8,523 bases of DNA from JBBIVP01 sp037439705 [NCBI: bacterium] (GTDB lineage: Bacteria; JBBIVP01): assembly GCA_037439705.1 (NCBI GenBank), contig JBBIVP010000088.1:1-8523 (forward strand), in the 5' to 3' direction. Both the position numbers and the translations under genes were made by a program. This document shows, piece by piece, positions 6,847 through 8,523 of the stretch. A model generated the notes under the pieces. That model made no database searches. It was not told the origin of the DNA and saw only the letters and a program-made list of their open reading frames with translations. The first letter of the stretch is position 1. Each line of letters starts with the position of its first letter.

Positions 6847-7236
6847 ATAAAAGAACTGATTCAGACAGGTGACTGGAAGGCAGAAAAACATGTCCCTTCC
6901 ATAGATGTGATCGGGTAACCCAGGAAAGGTGAAAAAGTTGAGCTCAAAGTTGGAGTGGAAAAAGAAATTCCACATCCCAACACCTCTGAGCATCACATAA
7001 GCTGGATAGAGGTTTATTTCCATCCTGAAGGGGAAAAATTTCCTTACCTCCTTGGAAGGTTTGAGTTTGTCTCCCACGGTGAATCAACCCAGGGACCAAA
7101 TACATCCACTGTTTACTCTGAACCCTGGGTAACAATAGTTTTTAAAACGGAAAAAAGCGGAACAATACACGCCCTCTCTTATTGTAATATTCATGGTTTA
7201 TGGGGAAATTCTGTAGCTCTTAAAATTAAAGGCTAA
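6847..7236 (+). pseudogene. sor: One-iron superoxide reductase (neelaredoxin), start codon lost and interrupted by TAA
   Basis: Read through, the frame from 6847 encodes a complete ~129-residue neelaredoxin-class superoxide reductase, which reduces superoxide to peroxide in the cytoplasm. Fe-site residues are all visible: E and H in WKAEKHVP, two histidines in HPNTSEHHISW, a further conserved block HGES, and the Cys/His pair in YCNIHGLW. Two lesions interrupt it: the expected start is ATA (6847-6849), and TAA (6916-6918) replaces a residue between IDVIG and PRKGEKVE. Length across the TAA matches relatives, so it is a substitution and not an indel. The longest intact piece starts at GTG 6955 (93 aa) and lacks the first His ligand and the EKH segment, so it should not be active. 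TAA is the normal stop of the preceding gene, which argues against a reassigned codon. It is the last operon gene, 22 bp after the ODP-like gene. Confidence 0.88.
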
Positions 7237-7512
7237 TTAATTTATATTGTTTTAGGTGACAGCGGATAAATCGGGTGAGAAAGGGAAACTACTTTTCTTA
7301 TAGAATTAATTTTTCGCTCTTATATTGAAGATAATTGCTATATATCAATTTTTCGTGTCTACAGGGTGGATTACCTCTTTTTATTTTTTTTAAATCCTGA
7401 AACCTTTAAATCCTGCTTCTTTCACAGCAACTTCTGCTACCAAAATAGAAGCATTTTCATCTAGTTACACTTTTTCAACTTATGATCTTTTCTGTTTCAT
7501 CCGAAGAAACCT
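7237..7512. other. Convergent intergenic gap between superoxide reductase and norB
   Basis: No intact gene is visible. The 11-mer GAAACCTTTAA occurs at 7399-7409 and again at 7506-7516, the second copy covering the norB stop. TTTAAATCCTG is repeated at 7389-7399 and 7405-7415. On the minus strand 7390-7464 reads LDENASILVAEVAVKEAGF followed by KGFRI and TAA, which looks protein-like but is closed upstream by a stop; it may be the end of a lost gene. A TTGATA/TATAAG pair with an 18-bp spacer lies on the minus strand (7319-7348) but points into the broken gene and is not called as a promoter. Confidence 0.4.
7363..7391 (+). terminator. Possible weak intrinsic terminator of the plus-strand operon
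   Basis: AGGGTGGATTACCT can fold as a short bulged stem (AGG-T with ACCT) and is followed by a T-rich run, CTTTTTATTTTTTTT to 7391. The stem is only four to five pairs with few GC pairs, so termination efficiency is uncertain; the position, 127 bp after the last operon gene and before the convergent norB, fits. Confidence 0.3.
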
Positions 7513-8523
7513 TTAAGAACTTTCTTTACCAAGTTTGAAAAAGTTAATTACAAATATAACTGCTCCGATTAGGAACCCAACACCAAATATTCCTCTTAAT
7601 ATCCAGAACCAGAGGTTATAATTTGTCTTTACTGCTACATAATCAAGACCTACAACCCTCTCCATATATGTCTGAACTATTCCTGCTCCAGTAATTGTGA
7701 GCACAATAAATATCATTGAAATAGTCATCCACCAGAAAGACTGATAAACCCTTGATGTGGAGAATTCTTTTACTCCCCTTATCACTGGCAGGCTTACATA
7801 TATCATAGAAATAACGAGGAGAACATATGCACCATAGAAAGCAAGATGCCCATGGGCAGTGGTAATCTGAGTACCATGGGTCCATTTGTTAACCTGTGGA
7901 AGAGTATGTATCACTCCCCAGAGTCCTGCCCCTACAAAGTTAAATATAGCATGAGCTACAGCATAAAATAGTCCCACTTTGTTTGTGACTGTTCTGTATT
8001 CTCTTGTAGATCTGAAAGCATCCCAGACCATTACAATGAGAGGGATAGGTTCGAGAGAACTAAATATTCCTCCTATCCAGAGCCAGTATTCAGGAGTCCC
8101 TATCCAATAATAATGGTGACCTGTTCCAAGAATTCCTGTAAAGAGCACAAGTGCTACTTCTAAATACATCCATTTTTCCACCACATCCCTTGATACATTG
8201 ATGGTTTTCATAAGCATAAAAGCGAGGAGAGCTCCTGCTATGACTTCCCGAGCCCCTTCAACCCATAAATGAATAACCCACCACCACCAGTACTGGTCTT
8301 TTACCATATTTTTAGTGTAAAACATTACGGGGAGGTACATAAGAACGAGAAAGGTTAATCCGGCCAGAAGAGTACCTTGAATCCCTGTCCATTTTTTTGT
8401 TTTTATCACAGTAACAAAGTTGTTGATGAGAAATAGTATAGCTGAAATAGCAATCAGGATGTCTGCCCACCTGGGCGCTTCTATATATTCCCTTCCTTCA
8501 TTAAGTATCCCTGTTCCAAATAA
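7513..8523 (-). CDS. norB: Nitric oxide reductase catalytic subunit NorB, partial, N-terminus off the right edge
   Basis: NorB reduces two NO to N2O at a haem b3/non-haem iron site in the cytoplasmic membrane. The frame is open to the right edge (336 residues visible, first in-window residues LFGTGILNEGKEYIEAPRW), so an internal GTG at 8407-8409 is not the true start. Non-haem iron ligands are H85 in VIHLWVEG and H136/H137 in GTGHHYYW; the glutamates are E89 in the same VEG segment and E158 in FSSLEPIPL; the haem ligands are H224 and H226 in AHGHLAFYG. Spacings between these residues match the Pseudomonas cytochrome c-dependent enzyme (offset about 122), so about 120 residues, including the first haem-b histidine, are missing. 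Whether it is the cNOR or the fused quinol type depends on sequence beyond the edge. It converges on the O2-defence operon and so has its own regulation. Confidence 0.95.
   Translation of the reverse strand, partial: LFGTGILNEGREYIEAPRWADILIAISAILFLINNFVTVIKTKKWTGIQGTLLAGLTFLVLMYLPVMFYTKNMVKDQYWWWWVIHLWVEGAREVIAGALLAFMLMKTINVSRDVVEKWMYLEVALVLFTGILGTGHHYYWIGTPEYWLWIGGIFSSLEPIPLIVMVWDAFRSTREYRTVTNKVGLFYAVAHAIFNFVGAGLWGVIHTLPQVNKWTHGTQITTAHGHLAFYGAYVLLVISMIYVSLPVIRGVKEFSTSRVYQSFWWMTISMIFIVLTITGAGIVQTYMERVVGLDYVAVKTNYNLWFWILRGIFGVGFLIGAVIFVINFFKLGKESS

Noticed and set aside
6916-6918. TAA as a reassigned sense codon
   Set aside because: TAA ends the ODP-like gene (6822-6824) and norB (7513-7515, minus strand) at the expected places, so it is used as a normal stop here.
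6799-7135. Minus-strand open frames opposite superoxide reductase
   Set aside because: They are antisense to a strongly conserved coding sequence and show no recognisable motifs.
6955-7236. Short functional superoxide reductase from GTG 6955 (93 aa)
   Set aside because: It would lack the EKHVP segment with the first iron-ligating histidine; homology clearly extends upstream across the TAA.
7319-7348. Minus-strand TTGATA-18-TATAAG promoter-like pair
   Set aside because: It points into the 3' end of the broken superoxide reductase with no gene to drive; such pairs are common by chance in AT-rich DNA.
7513-8409. norB starting at GTG 8409 (298 aa)
   Set aside because: The same frame stays open to the window edge and encodes conserved NorB sequence (LNEGKEYIEAPRW), so the GTG is internal and the gene is simply cut by the window.
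1-8523. CRISPR arrays, tRNA or rRNA genes, transposases or insertion sequence ends
   Set aside because: No regularly spaced repeats, cloverleaf-like or ribosomal sequence, transposase motifs or terminal inverted repeats were seen on reading both strands.

Overview
The window looks like an AT-rich bacterial chromosome segment from an anaerobe or microaerophile. Promoters are of the sigma70 type, Shine-Dalgarno sites are strong, genes overlap tightly, and arginine is mostly AGA/AGG and isoleucine often ATA, a habit common in thermophiles. I cannot name the organism from the sequence. Nearly every recognisable gene on the right four fifths of the window handles O2, superoxide, peroxide or nitric oxide.

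Layout. On the minus strand at the left is a two-gene unit: an XRE-type regulator (453-839) followed by a short-chain dehydrogenase that runs off the left edge (1-436). After a divergent intergenic region comes a metallo-beta-lactamase-fold gene (1042-1617) that has lost its 3' end; its reading frame runs into a good sigma70 promoter (1525-1553). That promoter starts a plus-strand operon: flavodiiron protein (1584-2771), rubrerythrin (2785-3315), a cytochrome bd-superfamily subunit I carrying a C-terminal cytochrome c domain (3316-4646, frameshifted), its membrane partner (4643-5734), a flavodoxin-less diiron MBL protein resembling the ODP family (5715-6824) and a one-iron superoxide reductase (6847-7236, broken). 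Genes from 2785 to 6824 are separated by 0 bp or overlap by 4 and 20 bp. A convergent gap with a weak terminator follows, then norB, the catalytic subunit of nitric oxide reductase, on the minus strand and cut by the right edge.

How they fit together (inference). Superoxide reductase makes peroxide from superoxide, rubrerythrin removes peroxide, the flavodiiron protein reduces O2 or NO in the cytoplasm, and the haem membrane complex would reduce O2 (or a related ligand) at the membrane with electrons delivered through its own cytochrome c domain. The ODP-like protein has a complete diiron ligand set but no flavin domain, so it may bind or sense O2/NO rather than turn it over alone. NorB adds NO reduction at the membrane.

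The most striking feature is damage interleaved with intact genes: the first MBL gene is truncated, the cytochrome gene changes frame next to a T TTA AAA slippery heptamer, and superoxide reductase has both ATA where its start codon should be and an in-frame TAA. Either this defence island is decaying, some of it is recoded, or part of it reflects sequence error. Statements about families come from recognising motifs; no search was run.
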